Under the pieces are notes generated by a model, which searched no databases, was not told the DNA's origin, and was given only the letters and a program-made list of their open reading frames with translations. From Rhodospirillaceae bacterium (GTDB lineage Bacteria; Pseudomonadota; Alphaproteobacteria; Reyranellales; Reyranellaceae), in assembly GCA_009772935.1 (NCBI GenBank), contig WOUR01000011.1, forward strand, positions 1 to 64,000: a stretch of 64,000 nt of DNA. Direction: 5' to 3'. The number at the start of each line of letters is the position of its first letter. Positions within the stretch are counted from its first letter, which is position 1. Made by a program: the position numbers and the translations under genes. Below are positions 17,620 through 27,232 of the stretch, piece after piece.

Positions 17620-18594
17620 TTACTGCGGCTCGATCTTCGCGAGCTTGATGTACCTGGTCCAATCCTCGCGCTCCTTGGCCACGAAGGCATCACACTGGGC
17701 GATGGTCCAGTCCCTGGGCGGCGGGATGAAGCCGAGCTGCTTCACGCGCTCCAGAGTCGCCGGCTCATAGATCGCGTCCATGATCAGGCGGTTCAGCTTC
17801 TTCTTGATGTCATCCGGGGTCTCCTTGCGCACCGAGAAGCAGGAGAAGGCGATGATCACATAGTCCGGATAGGTCTCGGCAATGGCCGGAACGTCGGGAA
17901 ACAGCGGCGAGCGCTCCTTCGACGTGACCGCGAGCGCGCGCACATAGCCCGAACGGACGTAGCTTTCGCCCACCACCTGGTCGGGAAACACGCAATCGAC
18001 GCGACCAGCGTTGAGATCCTGGATCGAGGCGACGGCGTCGCGATAGGCGACTTCCTCGAACTTCACACCGGTCGTGACCTCGAACAGCGCCGCCGGCACC
18101 CGCGAGGAGGCGTTGCCGTAACCCGAGAAGAGCGGCTTCGGCTGCTTCTTGGCATACTCGACGAACTCCTTCACCGTCTTGTACGGCGCATCCGGCTTCA
18201 CCAGCATGAAGTTGCCGGTGGCGCCGTTGACGGCAACCGTCGTGAAGTCGGTCGGGTCGTAGGTCATCTGCTTGTAGAGGCTTGGATTGGCCGCCAGGGT
18301 GCTGGTCGAGCCGAGCAGGAGCGTGTAGCCGTCAGCCGGGGAATTCTTGACCTGCGTCGTGCCGATCATGCCGGTGGCGCCGGGCTTGTTCTCGATGACG
18401 AACGGCTTGCCCGTCATGGTCTCGAGTTGCTTGCCGATCAGGCGCGAGATGATGTCGGTGGAGCCGCCCGGACCGAACGGCACGAGGATCTTCACGAGCC
18501 TGGCGGGATAGGCTTCCTGCGCCCGGGCACCAGAGCCCAGCGCGGCGGCGACCGGAAGGCCGCCCAGGGCGGCCAGAACATTTCTACGCTTCAT
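17620..18594 (-). CDS. TctC (Bug) family periplasmic solute receptor 3
   Basis: 324 residues. Two in-frame ATGs lie 6 bases apart (18600 and 18594). GAGGAG sits 7 bases before the second and only 1 before the first, so 18594 is chosen; it opens MKRRNVLAALGGLPVAAALGSGARAQ. Landmarks are VKILVPFGPGGSTDIISRLIG and IENKPGATGMIGT. It is more distant from receptors 1 and 2 than they are from each other. The 46-bp gap to receptor 2 allows read-through. Confidence 0.85.
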   Translation of the reverse strand: MKRRNVLAALGGLPVAAALGSGARAQEAYPARLVKILVPFGPGGSTDIISRLIGKQLETMTGKPFVIENKPGATGMIGTTQVKNSPADGYTLLLGSTSTLAANPSLYKQMTYDPTDFTTVAVNGATGNFMLVKPDAPYKTVKEFVEYAKKQPKPLFSGYGNASSRVPAALFEVTTGVKFEEVAYRDAVASIQDLNAGRVDCVFPDQVVGESYVRSGYVRALAVTSKERSPLFPDVPAIAETYPDYVIIAFSCFSVRKETPDDIKKKLNRLIMDAIYEPATLERVKQLGFIPPPRDWTIAQCDAFVAKEREDWTRYIKLAKIEPQ

Positions 18595-18695
18595 GCACAT
18601 GCTCCTCGATCGGGACGAGACCGGTATAGATCGGTGCGGCCAAAAGGCGAGACAGTGTTTGCCCTCCGTTCCGAGGGGCGACAGGTTTCGCACAT

Positions 18696-18736
18696 GAAAA
18701 AGCCCTCCCCCGACGAATCGGAGGAGGGCCGGATTT
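18696..18736 (-). terminator. Rho-independent terminator of the aldehyde dehydrogenase gene (possibly bidirectional)
   Basis: A GC-rich stem pairs 18702-18711 with 18720-18729. On the minus strand it is followed by TTTTT (complement of 18697-18701), 17-55 bases after the aldehyde dehydrogenase stop. On the plus strand TTTTTT follows at 18734-18739, so the structure could stop transcription both ways. Confidence 0.8.
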
Positions 18737-18752
18737 TTTGAGCCTGCGCCGG

Positions 18753-20192
18753 CTACATGCCGAGCTGGCTGATGAACTTGGTGTTCAGATAGGCCTCGAG
18801 CGCCTCGATGCCGCCCTCCGAGCCGTAGCCCGAGTCCTTCATGCCGCCGAACGGCACTTCCGGCAGCGCGAGACCATGGTGGTTGATCGACACCATGCCG
18901 CTTTCGAAGGCGGCGCCGACCTGGGTCATGGTCTTGCTGTTCGTGGTGTAGGCGTAGGCCGCAAGGCCCCACGGCAGGCGGTTGGCTTCCTTCATCACGC
19001 CGTCGAAGTCCTTGAACGACGAGATCGGGGCCAGCGGGCCGAACGGCTCCTCGTTCATGATGCGGGCATCGAGCGGCACGTCGGTGAGGACGGTCGGCTC
19101 GTAGAAGTAGCCCTTGTTGCCCTTGCGCTGGCCGCCGGTCTGGACCTTGGCGCCCTTGCCGATGGCATCGCTCACGAAGCCATCGATCGCATGCAGGCGA
19201 CGCTCGGCGACGAGCGGGCCCATGCGCGTGTCCTTGTCGAGGCCGTTACCGACCTTGATGTTCTTCGCGTAGGCCGTGAACTTCTCGACGAACTCCGGAT
19301 AGACCTTCTCGTGCACCAGGAAGCGGGTCGGCGCGACGCAGACCTGTCCGGCATTTCGGAACTTGTTGGCGCCCAGGATGTTCACCGCCTGGTCGATGTC
19401 GGCATCCTCGAACACGATGGCCGGCGAATGGCCGCCCAGCTCCATGGTGACGCGCTTCATGTGCGCGCCGGCCAGGGCCGCCAGCTGCTTGCCGACCGGC
19501 GTCGAGCCGGTGAAGGTCACCTTCTTGATGATCGGATGCGGGATCAGATATTCGCTGATCTCCGACGGCACGCCGTAGACGAGCTGGATGACGCCCGCCG
19601 GCACGCCGGCATCGACGAAGGCCTTGATGAGCTGGGCGCAGGAGCCGGGCGTGTCTTCCGGTCCCTTGACGATGATCGAGCAGCCCGTGGCCAGCGCCGC
19701 CGAAGCCTTGCGCACCACCTGGTTGATCGGGAAGTTCCACGGCGTGAAGGCGGCGACCGGACCAACCGGCTCCTTGGTCACGAGCTGGTACACGTTCTCG
19801 AAGCGCGCCGGGACGATGCGGCCGTATGTGCGACGGCCTTCCTCGGCCATCCAGTCGATGATGTCGCCGGCGAGCAGGGTCTCGCCCTTGGCCTCGATCA
19901 CCGGCTTGCCCTGCTCCATCGTCATGATGGTCGCGATCTCATCGGCGCGCTGGCGCATCAGCTCGGCGGCCTTGCGCATGATCTTGTAACGGTCGAAGGG
20001 CGAGACCTTCCGCCACTGCTGGAAGCCCTTCTCCGCGGCCTCCAGGGCGCGATCGAGGTCGGCCTTCTCGGCATGCGCCACATGGCCGATCACTTCTTCC
20101 GTGGCCGGATTGATGACCGGGATCGTGCGGCCATTGGCGCCCTTGGTCCAGGCACCGTCGATCATCAGGGATACGTCGCTATAGCTCGTCAT
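18753..20192 (-). CDS. NAD(P)-dependent aldehyde dehydrogenase, succinate-semialdehyde dehydrogenase-like
   Basis: 479 residues from the ATG at 20192 (GGAGAACC upstream). Core motifs: [19 protein letters not shown], the active-site Glu in MELGGHSP, the catalytic Cys in [12 protein letters not shown] and [10 protein letters not shown]. Length and motifs fit the GabD/2,5-dioxovalerate dehydrogenase branch of the ALDH superfamily. It follows the OHCU decarboxylase/HIU hydrolase gene by 19 bp on the same strand, so it may act on a semialdehyde linked to purine or amino acid breakdown. It could instead oxidise a box-pathway semialdehyde, but nothing here shows that. Confidence 0.85.
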   Translation of the reverse strand: MTSYSDVSLMIDGAWTKGANGRTIPVINPATEEVIGHVAHAEKADLDRALEAAEKGFQQWRKVSPFDRYKIMRKAAELMRQRADEIATIMTMEQGKPVIEAKGETLLAGDIIDWMAEEGRRTYGRIVPARFENVYQLVTKEPVGPVAAFTPWNFPINQVVRKASAALATGCSIIVKGPEDTPGSCAQLIKAFVDAGVPAGVIQLVYGVPSEISEYLIPHPIIKKVTFTGSTPVGKQLAALAGAHMKRVTMELGGHSPAIVFEDADIDQAVNILGANKFRNAGQVCVAPTRFLVHEKVYPEFVEKFTAYAKNIKVGNGLDKDTRMGPLVAERRLHAIDGFVSDAIGKGAKVQTGGQRKGNKGYFYEPTVLTDVPLDARIMNEEPFGPLAPISSFKDFDGVMKEANRLPWGLAAYAYTTNSKTMTQVGAAFESGMVSINHHGLALPEVPFGGMKDSGYGSEGGIEALEAYLNTKFISQLGM

Positions 20193-20211
20193 TGGTTCTC
20201 CTCCGTTGTCT

Positions 20212-21093
20212 CTAACTTCCGCGATACGTCGAATAGCTCCACGGCGTGCAGAGCAGCGGGACGTGATAATGCCCCTCCGGCTCGGCAATGGAAAAGCGTA
20301 AAGGCACGATGTCGAGAAAGGGTGGATCGCCCTGTTCGATGCCCCTGATGCGGAAATGGTCACCCACGGCAAAGCGCAGCTCGTAGCGGCCGATCGGCAG
20401 CGGTCGGCCGCCGATCAGCGGCGCGTCGGTGCGACCATCGGCGTTGGTCGTGGCGGTTGCAATGCGATGCGCGCGGTCGCCTGCGAACTCGTAGAGTTCG
20501 ACGGCGATCCCGACCGCCGGCCGCCCGGCATGGGTATCGAGTACATGCGTGCTGAGCCGCCCGTTCACCCGCGGCATTCCCTCCCCGGTCATCCTCGCCG
20601 CCAATCTCAGCCGCGTGATGAAGAAGATTTCCTGCAGGGCAGCGGCGAATTCGGTGGCCGGGTCGTGACGCAGCCGGCGCTCGAACTGCGCCAGGATAGA
20701 ATCGCGCGTGTGCCGGCGGACGCAGACGATGAATGGAAATCCGAACTTCGCCTTGTAGGCATCGTTAAGGCGATGGAAGCGCTCGAACTCCTCCTCGGAG
20801 AGCGTATCGAGCCCGACGCTCGCCTGCTCGTGCCGTGAATCCTCGGTGAGCGCTCCCGCTCGCGCCGCCTTGCCGGCGAGATCGGGATGGCCACAGACGA
20901 AGGCAAGCTGCCGTTCGCGCGGCGCGGCCCGCACCGCGCCCATCATCGCTTCGTGCAGTGCGCCGACCGTCGCGAAGGGTCGCCTGGCGGCCGCGGCTTC
21001 GGCGACCCACGGCGCCAGTTCGAAGGTATCGCCCACGGCAGCCGCAAACTCGCCGGCGGTCGCTCGATTGAGGTCGTCGAGGCTATGGATCAT
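20212..21093 (-). CDS. Bifunctional OHCU decarboxylase / 5-hydroxyisourate hydrolase (UraD-UraH fusion)
   Basis: 293 residues in two domains. Residues about 1-165 are OHCU decarboxylase (UraD), with the catalytic-His motif [10 protein letters not shown] and the [19 protein letters not shown] helix. Residues about 175-293 are a transthyretin-like HIU hydrolase (UraH), with [35 protein letters not shown] and the diagnostic C-terminal YRGS. The fusion catalyses the last two steps from 5-hydroxyisourate to S-allantoin in the cytoplasm. Urate oxidase or HpxO is not in the window. The Tyr-Arg-Gly-Ser end is intact, so both halves look active. Confidence 0.9.
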   Translation of the reverse strand: MIHSLDDLNRATAGEFAAAVGDTFELAPWVAEAAAARRPFATVGALHEAMMGAVRAAPRERQLAFVCGHPDLAGKAARAGALTEDSRHEQASVGLDTLSEEEFERFHRLNDAYKAKFGFPFIVCVRRHTRDSILAQFERRLRHDPATEFAAALQEIFFITRLRLAARMTGEGMPRVNGRLSTHVLDTHAGRPAVGIAVELYEFAGDRAHRIATATTNADGRTDAPLIGGRPLPIGRYELRFAVGDHFRIRGIEQGDPPFLDIVPLRFSIAEPEGHYHVPLLCTPWSYSTYRGS

Positions 21094-21165
21094 GCCGGCC
21101 GACCTAGCACGCGCAGAAGTCAGCCTCTATAGTCCCGGCCAGCAAAAACCTTGGGAGGAGCCGCA

Positions 21166-22434
21166 ATGACCGGCCGCAAGACCTTCACCCGTCGTCGCCT
21201 GGGCCACACTGCTTTCGGGGGAGCCGCTCTCGCCGGCGCCGCCCTGCTGGGCGCGCCCCTGCCGCTGCGCGAGGCGTTCGCCCAGGGCGCGCCGGCCAAT
21301 CTCAAGGTCGGCCTGCTGCTGCCGACCTCGGGCCTGCAGGCGCAGATCGGCCAGGCTTGCCGCCGCGGCGCCGACGTGGCCAACGACGTGTTCGCCGACA
21401 TGAAAATGCCGGTGAAGCTCGAGATCGTGAACTACGACACCGAGACCAAGCCCGATGTCGCCCGCACCCAGGCCGAGAAGGCGATCGACGCGGGCTGCCA
21501 CATCCTGGTCGGGGCCTTCGATTCCGGCCAGACCATCGCCATCGCCCAGGTCTGCGAGCAGCGCGGCGTGCCGCTGGTCGTGAACATCGCGGCCGCCCCG
21601 CAGATCACCGAGCAGGGCTACAAGTTCGTCGTGCGCAACTTCCCGACGGCACCGATGCTGATCACCGGCGCGCTGTCGCTGCACAAGGAGATCTTCAAGA
21701 TCTCGGGCAAGACACCGAAGACGGCCGTGCTGATGAGCGTGAACGACACGTTCGGCACCGCGATGATCAACGGCATCAAGGCGCTGTTCCCCAAGCTCGA
21801 CATGCCCTACGAGCTGGTCGACACGATCAGCTACGACGTCGCCGCCAAGGACCTCTCGGTCGAGGTCGCCAAGGCCAAGGCCACCAAGGCCGAGCTGCTG
21901 CTGCCGGTCAGCCGCCTGAACGACGCCAAGCTGCTCGTCCAGGAGATGGTGAAGCAGCGCTGGGAACCGATGGGCGTCCTCAATCCGGGTGCGCCCGGCC
22001 TCTACGAGCAGGACTTCCTCAAGACCATGGGCAAGTACGGCGAGTACATGATCTCCAACGTACCATGGCTCGATCCGAAGTCGGCGATGACCCAGGCGCT
22101 CGAGAAGCGTCACGCCGCCAAGTTCCCCAACGACCAGCTCGACCTCAACGGCGGCTTCACCTTCGAGGGCGTCCTGATCGCGGCCCAGGCCTGGCTGGCC
22201 GCCAAGTCGACCAAGCCCGGCGACCTCATGGAGGCGCTGCGCAAGATCAAGATCGACCAGCATGTGATGGTTGGTGGCCCGATCCAGTTCGACTCCAAGG
22301 GCCAGAACGTCAACATCAAGGCCGCGGCCGTCGAGAACCTGAAGCGCAAGCCCACGGTCGTGCTGCCGCTCGAATCGGCCGCCGCGCCGCTCGTCTTCCC
22401 GATGCCGCCGTGGAACGACAAGCGCCGCACCTGA
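21166..22434 (+). CDS. LIV-I type ABC transporter substrate-binding protein (operon 1)
   Basis: 422 residues from the ATG at 21166, which has GGGAGGAG 6 bases upstream. The leader is long and twin-arginine-like (MTGRKTFTRRRLGHTAFGG), ending near AFAQG. The mature part (LKVGLLLPTSGLQAQIGQACRRGADVAND) is a periplasmic-binding-protein type I receptor of the Leu/Ile/Val or amide/aromatic class. First gene of livKHMGF operon 1. Ligand unknown. Confidence 0.88.
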   Translation: MTGRKTFTRRRLGHTAFGGAALAGAALLGAPLPLREAFAQGAPANLKVGLLLPTSGLQAQIGQACRRGADVANDVFADMKMPVKLEIVNYDTETKPDVARTQAEKAIDAGCHILVGAFDSGQTIAIAQVCEQRGVPLVVNIAAAPQITEQGYKFVVRNFPTAPMLITGALSLHKEIFKISGKTPKTAVLMSVNDTFGTAMINGIKALFPKLDMPYELVDTISYDVAAKDLSVEVAKAKATKAELLLPVSRLNDAKLLVQEMVKQRWEPMGVLNPGAPGLYEQDFLKTMGKYGEYMISNVPWLDPKSAMTQALEKRHAAKFPNDQLDLNGGFTFEGVLIAAQAWLAAKSTKPGDLMEALRKIKIDQHVMVGGPIQFDSKGQNVNIKAAAVENLKRKPTVVLPLESAAAPLVFPMPPWNDKRRT

Positions 22435-22455
22435 TGCTGCTTTTTCTGTGAAGTG

Positions 22456-22553
22456 AAGGATCCCTCGCTTCGTTCGGAATGACACCATTGTCGATGTTGG
22501 CTCAGTGCGCCGATGCAAACACAGTGTCATCCCGAACAGAGTGAGGGATCCTT
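22456..22553. repeat. Imperfect palindromic intergenic element (family 1)
   Basis: Two 30-base arms, 22456-22485 and 22524-22553, are inverted copies differing at 4 positions, separated by 38 bases. Arms contain AAGGATCCCTCGCTTCG and its complement. The centre (GTGCGCCGATGCAAA) recurs in the element at 62064-62156. It sits between the livK-like and livH genes. Confidence 0.85.
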
Positions 22554-22604
22554 GAATCTTATGGGAATTGCCCCATCCGCCGCGCAGGCCGAGAGCTTGA
22601 GCAC

Positions 22605-23486
22605 ATGACCGCCGACTTCCTTCTCTCGCTCGCCCAGGCCATCACCAAGGGCCTGTTGACCGGCATGGTCTACGGGCTGATGGCGCTCGGCCTGTCGGTG
22701 ATCTTCGGCGTGATGCGCGTGGTCAACTTCGCGCACGGCGAGATCATGGTCGTCGGCATGTATCTCGCCTGGATGGGCTTCGAATACCTGCAGGTCTCGC
22801 CGATGCTGAGCCTGCCGGTGATCGCGCTGATCTTCTTCGGCGCGGGCTATGCGCTGCAGCGCGCGGTGATCTCCCCCTTCATCGGCCGACCCGAGCACCA
22901 GCAGTTCCTGCTGCTGCTGGCGATCGCCATCCTGCTGGTCAATGCCTACCTCGTCGTCGCCGGCCCCGACTCGCGCGGCGTGCAGATGGAGTCGCAGTTC
23001 GATTCGTACGAACTGGGTCCCTTCGTCTTCGACGCGGTTCGCGTTCACGCCGCCCTCACTGCAGTGGTGATCGCGGGCCTGCTGTGGCTCTTCTTCACCC
23101 GGACCCGCACCGGCAAGTCGATCCGCGCCGCCGCCGACAACAATCTCGGCGCGCTGGTCGTGGGCCTCGACGTCCGCCGACTCTACGCCTTCACCTTCGG
23201 CGTCGGTGCGGCCTGCGTGGGCGCCGCCGGCGCGCTGATGATCACGATCATTCCGGTGACCCCCTTCCTCGCCGCCGAATACACGCTGCTCGCCTTCGTC
23301 ATCGTGATCGTGGGCGGCCTCGGCAGCATGACCGGTGCACTGGCCGGCGGCCTGCTGATCGGCGTCAGCGAGGCGGTGGCCGGGCTCCTGCTGCAGCCGT
23401 CGCTGAAGAGCATGGTGAGCTTCGGCATCCTCATCCTGGTGCTGCTGTTGCGGCCGCAGGGCCTGTTCGGCAAGAGCGGACCATGA
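22605..23486 (+). CDS. livH: LIV-I type ABC transporter permease LivH
   Basis: 293 residues, about eight hydrophobic segments. The N-terminal MVYGLMALGLSVIFGVMRVVNFAHGEIMVVGMYLAW is the hallmark of LivH permeases. Start ATG 22605, 51 bp beyond the palindromic repeat; stop overlaps livM by 4 bases (ATGA). Forms the inner-membrane pore with LivM. Confidence 0.92.
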   Translation: MTADFLLSLAQAITKGLLTGMVYGLMALGLSVIFGVMRVVNFAHGEIMVVGMYLAWMGFEYLQVSPMLSLPVIALIFFGAGYALQRAVISPFIGRPEHQQFLLLLAIAILLVNAYLVVAGPDSRGVQMESQFDSYELGPFVFDAVRVHAALTAVVIAGLLWLFFTRTRTGKSIRAAADNNLGALVVGLDVRRLYAFTFGVGAACVGAAGALMITIIPVTPFLAAEYTLLAFVIVIVGGLGSMTGALAGGLLIGVSEAVAGLLLQPSLKSMVSFGILILVLLLRPQGLFGKSGP

Positions 23487-24481
23487 GCTTGCTCGCGCGA
23501 CTGATCGGGGGCGTGCCGGCCCGTTCCCTATGGTGCCTCGGCGTGCTGCTCGTGCTCCTGCTGGTGGCGCCGACGCTGCTCGGGAAATACGGCCTCTCCG
23601 TCCTGATCCTGGTCCTCTACTTCGCCTTCGTTGGCCAGGCCTGGAACATCATGATGGGCTTCGCCGGCCAGCTCTCGCTCGGTCATGCGCTCTATGCCGG
23701 GGTCGGCGGCTACATCGCCGCTGGGCTTTTCTTCCACTACGGCATCGGCCCGTGGGCCGGCGTCTTCGTCGCCGTGGCGGCTGCCGTAGCCGCCGGATCG
23801 ATCGTCGGCTATCTGGGGTTCCGCTTCTCGCTGGCCGGCGTCTATTTCGCGCTGCTCACCATCGCCTTCAGCGAGTTCACGCGCATCGCCTTCGATCACT
23901 GGGGCTGGGCCGGCGGCTCGGGCGGCCTTTTCCTCAAGGTCGACGCCACCTCGGACATCCTGAACCTGCGCGGCGGGCCGCTTCTCTTCTATTACGTGAT
24001 CCTGGCGCTGGCCGCCGGCACGTTCGTCCTCTGCCGTGCCCTGCTGGAAAGCCGGCTCGGCCGCTACTGGCTGGCCATCCGCGAGGACCCGGAAGCGGCC
24101 CAGGCCGTGGGCGTGCCGGTCCTGCGCTGCAAGATGATCGCGATCATGATCTCCGCGGCGCTGACGGCGCTGGCCGGCGTCTGGAACGCCTTCTACTACA
24201 ACAACCTCTTCCCCGAGACGGCCTTCGCGATGGGTCGCTCCATCGAATTCACCCTGGCGCCGATCATCGGCGGCCTGGGCACGCTGTTCGGGCCGATCGT
24301 CGGCGCCGTCGTGCTGACCGGCCTCGGCGAGATCTTCACGGACCTCAGCGAGGTCTTCCACATCTCCGGCCTGAAGCAGATCTTCTACGGCCTCGCCCTG
24401 CTGGTGATCGTGATGTACCGCCCGGCCGGCGTCTGGCCATGGATCGCCGACCGCTTCGGCTTCGGGGAGAAGCGGCGATGA
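23483..24481 (+). CDS. livM: LIV-I type ABC transporter permease LivM
   Basis: 332 residues from ATG 23483, inside the livH stop. Polytopic, with FVGQAWNIMMGFAGQLSLGHALYAGVGGYIAAGL and the ATPase-contact region REDPEAAQAVGV, both standard in LivM. The stop overlaps the livG start by 4 bases, so LivM and LivG are translationally coupled. Confidence 0.92.
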   Translation: MSLLARLIGGVPARSLWCLGVLLVLLLVAPTLLGKYGLSVLILVLYFAFVGQAWNIMMGFAGQLSLGHALYAGVGGYIAAGLFFHYGIGPWAGVFVAVAAAVAAGSIVGYLGFRFSLAGVYFALLTIAFSEFTRIAFDHWGWAGGSGGLFLKVDATSDILNLRGGPLLFYYVILALAAGTFVLCRALLESRLGRYWLAIREDPEAAQAVGVPVLRCKMIAIMISAALTALAGVWNAFYYNNLFPETAFAMGRSIEFTLAPIIGGLGTLFGPIVGAVVLTGLGEIFTDLSEVFHISGLKQIFYGLALLVIVMYRPAGVWPWIADRFGFGEKRR

Positions 24482-25209
24482 GCGGCGCCCGCCTCGAACT
24501 CGACGGGATCGGCAAGAGCTTCCGCGGCCTTCGCGCCGTGCACGACGTCTCGTTCGACGTGCCGGCCGGTGCCATCAATGCCCTGATCGGGCCCAACGGC
24601 GCCGGCAAGACCACGATCTTCAACATGATCGCCGGCGTCTACCGGCCCGACGCCGGCAGCGTGCGTCTCGACGGGCGCCAGGTCTCCGGCCTGCGGCCCG
24701 ACCTGGTCTGCGATGCGGGCGTCGGCCGCACCTTCCAGATCGTGAAGCCCTTCAAGGGGCTGAGCGTGCTGGAGAACGTCACGGTGGGCGCCCTGCATCG
24801 CCGGCCGGCGCTTCCCGATGCGCGCGCCTACGCCGCCGACATCCTGATGCAGCTCGGCCTGCACGATCGCCGGCACCAGGCGGCCGAGAGCCTCACCCTG
24901 CCCGACCGCAAGCGCCTCGAGGTCGCGCGCGCGCTCGCCACCGAGCCCAAGCTGCTGCTGCTCGACGAGGTGATGGCCGGGCTGCGGCCGACCGAGATCG
25001 ACGTCATGGTGACGTTCCTGCAGGAGCTGAACAGCCGCACCGGCCTCACCATCCTGCTGATCGAGCATGTGATGCGGGCCGTCATGGCGCTGGCCTCCAA
25101 CATCGTGGTGGTGAGTTACGGCGAGAAGATCGCCGAGGGCACACCGGCCGAGATCGCGCGCCATCAGGCGGTGCTCGACGTCTATCTGGGCGAGGCGGAG
25201 CCGGCATGA
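24478..25209 (+). CDS. livG: LIV-I type ABC transporter ATPase LivG
   Basis: 243 residues. Walker A GPNGAGKTT (about 38-46), Walker B LLLLDEVMAGL and the switch His in LLIEHVM. In place of LSGGQ the signature region reads LTLPDRKRLEVARAL. A subset of LivG proteins share this variant, so it need not mean loss of function. Overlaps livF by 4 bases. Confidence 0.92.
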   Translation: MSGARLELDGIGKSFRGLRAVHDVSFDVPAGAINALIGPNGAGKTTIFNMIAGVYRPDAGSVRLDGRQVSGLRPDLVCDAGVGRTFQIVKPFKGLSVLENVTVGALHRRPALPDARAYAADILMQLGLHDRRHQAAESLTLPDRKRLEVARALATEPKLLLLDEVMAGLRPTEIDVMVTFLQELNSRTGLTILLIEHVMRAVMALASNIVVVSYGEKIAEGTPAEIARHQAVLDVYLGEAEPA

Positions 25210-25922
25210 GCACGCCCCTTCTGACGGTCGAGACCCTCGACCTCTTCTATGGCGACGCCCAGGCGCTGGCCGGCGTGTCGCTCGAGATCGCACCGGGCGA
25301 GATCGTGGCCATCGTCGGCGCCAACGGTGCGGGCAAGAGCTCGCTGATCCGCTCGATCCATGGGATCGAGAAGCCGGCGCGCGGCCATGTCCGCTTCGAC
25401 GGCAGCGACATCACCGGCTGGCCTTCCTACCGTGTATGCGAGGCCGGCATCGGCCACGTTGCCGAAGGCCGCCAGGTCTTCCCCAATCTCTCGGTCCTGG
25501 AAAACCTCGAGATGGGTGCGACGCCCAAACGCGCGCGGGCGCTGGAGAAGCAGACCCTGGAACGCGTGTTCGCGATGTTTCCGCGCCTCGCCGAGCGGCG
25601 GCGCCAGGCCGCCGGCACGCTTTCGGGCGGCGAGCAGCAGATGGTGGCCATCGGCCGCTGCCTGATGGGCCAGCCGCGGCTCATCATGTTCGACGAGCCC
25701 TCGCTCGGCCTCGCCCCCACCATCGTGCAGGAAGTCTTCCGCATCGTGCGCCGGCTGAACGAAGAGGGCCTCACCATCCTGCTGGTCGAACAGAACGTGA
25801 TGGCCTCGCTTCGCATCGCGGACCGAGGCTACGTGCTGGAGAACGGTCGCATCGAACTCGAGGGCGCGGGCACCGACCTGCTGACCAACGACCGCGTCCG
25901 GCAGGCCTATCTCGGCCTCTGA
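25206..25922 (+). CDS. livF: LIV-I type ABC transporter ATPase LivF
   Basis: 238 residues with Walker A GANGAGKSS (38-46), signature LSGGEQQM, Walker B IMFDEPSLGL and switch region LLVEQNV. GHVAEGRQVFPNLSVLENLEMG is typical of LivF. Last gene of operon 1; 157 non-coding bases follow, with no clear terminator. Confidence 0.92.
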   Translation: MSTPLLTVETLDLFYGDAQALAGVSLEIAPGEIVAIVGANGAGKSSLIRSIHGIEKPARGHVRFDGSDITGWPSYRVCEAGIGHVAEGRQVFPNLSVLENLEMGATPKRARALEKQTLERVFAMFPRLAERRRQAAGTLSGGEQQMVAIGRCLMGQPRLIMFDEPSLGLAPTIVQEVFRIVRRLNEEGLTILLVEQNVMASLRIADRGYVLENGRIELEGAGTDLLTNDRVRQAYLGL

Positions 25923-26079
25923 GGCGTTGACGCAAGGCGCCACTCGCTGCAATTCTGGACGCTTCCGGTACTGACGCTGTCGCGTGCGACGCGGATCGGT
26001 CCGGGATGGCGCAGGCTCCTCCCGACGACGGGACGGCCGCCCTCCCCGGCAGACCTTGCCCATGGGGAGAAACACCAGA

Positions 26080-27171
26080 ATGAATCGTCGTGACATTCTC
26101 AAGACCGGCTTCGCGGTCGGCGCAATCGGTCTCGCGCCGCGCTTTGCATCTGCGCAGTCCGCAACATACGCCCCCGTGCCGAAGGGCTGGCGCACCTACG
26201 TGCTGACGACCCGCGTCGAGCCGACGGCCGGCGCGACGAAGGCGTGGATCCCGCTGCCGACCTTCGAGGCACCGGACTGGCAGCGTCCCGGCGCCGTCAC
26301 CTGGACCGGCAATACGCGCGTCGCCGAACGCGTCCGCGATCCGAAGTATGGCGCCGAGATGCTCCGGGTCGAATGGGCCGCAGACCAGCAGGCGCCGGTG
26401 ATCGAGATCGTGGCGCAGGTCCAGGCGCAGAACCGCTCGGTCGTGCCGGGCCAGGGCAATGCCGCGCCGCTCAGCGACGCCGAGCGCAAGCTCAACCTGA
26501 TGCCGACCACGTTCCTGCCGACCGACGGCATCGTGAAGGAAACGGCCGACGGGATCGTGCGCGGCAAGCAGGGCGACGTCGCCAAGGCGCGCGCGATCTA
26601 CGACTGGGTCGTCGAGAACACCTTCCGCAATCCGAAGACGCTGGGCTGCGGCGTCGGCGACATCACAACGATGATCCGGACCGGCAACCTGAACGGCAAG
26701 TGTGCCGACCTGAACGCGCTCTATGTCGGCCTCGCCCGCTCGGCCGGGCTGCCGGCGCGCGACGTCTACGGCATTCGCGTGATGCCGTCGGAGTTCGGCT
26801 TCAAGGCTCTGGGCGCCGGTTCGGAGGTCGTTTCCAAGGCACAGCATTGCCGCGCCGAGGTCTGGCTCAGCGGCTCGGGCTGGACGCCGGTCGATCCCGC
26901 CGACGTGCGCAAGGTCGTACTGGAGGAACCGCCGGCCAATCTCGCGATGACCGACCCCAAGGTCGTCGCCGCCCGCGCGGCGCTGTTCGGCTCCTGGGAG
27001 GGCAACTGGCTTGCCTACAATGTCGCGCACGATGTGAAGCTGCCGGGGTCGAAGGAGGATCCGATCGCCTTCCTGATGTATCCGCAGGCCGAGAACCGGT
27101 CGGGCTTCCTCGACTCGCTCGATCCGGACAAATTCAAGTACCGCATCACGGCGCGTCAACTGACGGCCTAA
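26080..27171 (+). CDS. Exported transglutaminase-like domain protein
   Basis: 363 residues from the ATG at 26080 (GGGGAGA upstream); earlier in-frame starts lack a site. The leader MNRRDILKTGFAVGAIGLAPRF is Tat-like. The transglutaminase/cysteine-protease-like core gives Cys in NLNGKCADLNALYVGLARSAGLPAR, His in KAQHCRAEVW and Asp in GWTPVDPAD, so the triad is complete. Such secreted proteins are usually peptidases or amidases acting in the envelope. Substrate unknown. Not coupled to its neighbours. Confidence 0.8.
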   Translation: MNRRDILKTGFAVGAIGLAPRFASAQSATYAPVPKGWRTYVLTTRVEPTAGATKAWIPLPTFEAPDWQRPGAVTWTGNTRVAERVRDPKYGAEMLRVEWAADQQAPVIEIVAQVQAQNRSVVPGQGNAAPLSDAERKLNLMPTTFLPTDGIVKETADGIVRGKQGDVAKARAIYDWVVENTFRNPKTLGCGVGDITTMIRTGNLNGKCADLNALYVGLARSAGLPARDVYGIRVMPSEFGFKALGAGSEVVSKAQHCRAEVWLSGSGWTPVDPADVRKVVLEEPPANLAMTDPKVVAARAALFGSWEGNWLAYNVAHDVKLPGSKEDPIAFLMYPQAENRSGFLDSLDPDKFKYRITARQLTA

Positions 27172-27232
27172 GCCGCGTTGCGGCGACGGGCGGGGCATTC
27201 CGCTCCGCCCCAATCCCCTTTATATCCGGCGG

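Noticed and set aside
18753..20192. Aldehyde dehydrogenase as BoxD
   Set aside because: Motifs and length fit the GabD branch, and its neighbour is a ureide gene; nothing ties it to the box pathway.
18738..20348. Plus-strand open frame opposite the aldehyde dehydrogenase
   Set aside because: Antisense shadow with no homology; the minus-strand gene has all ALDH motifs.
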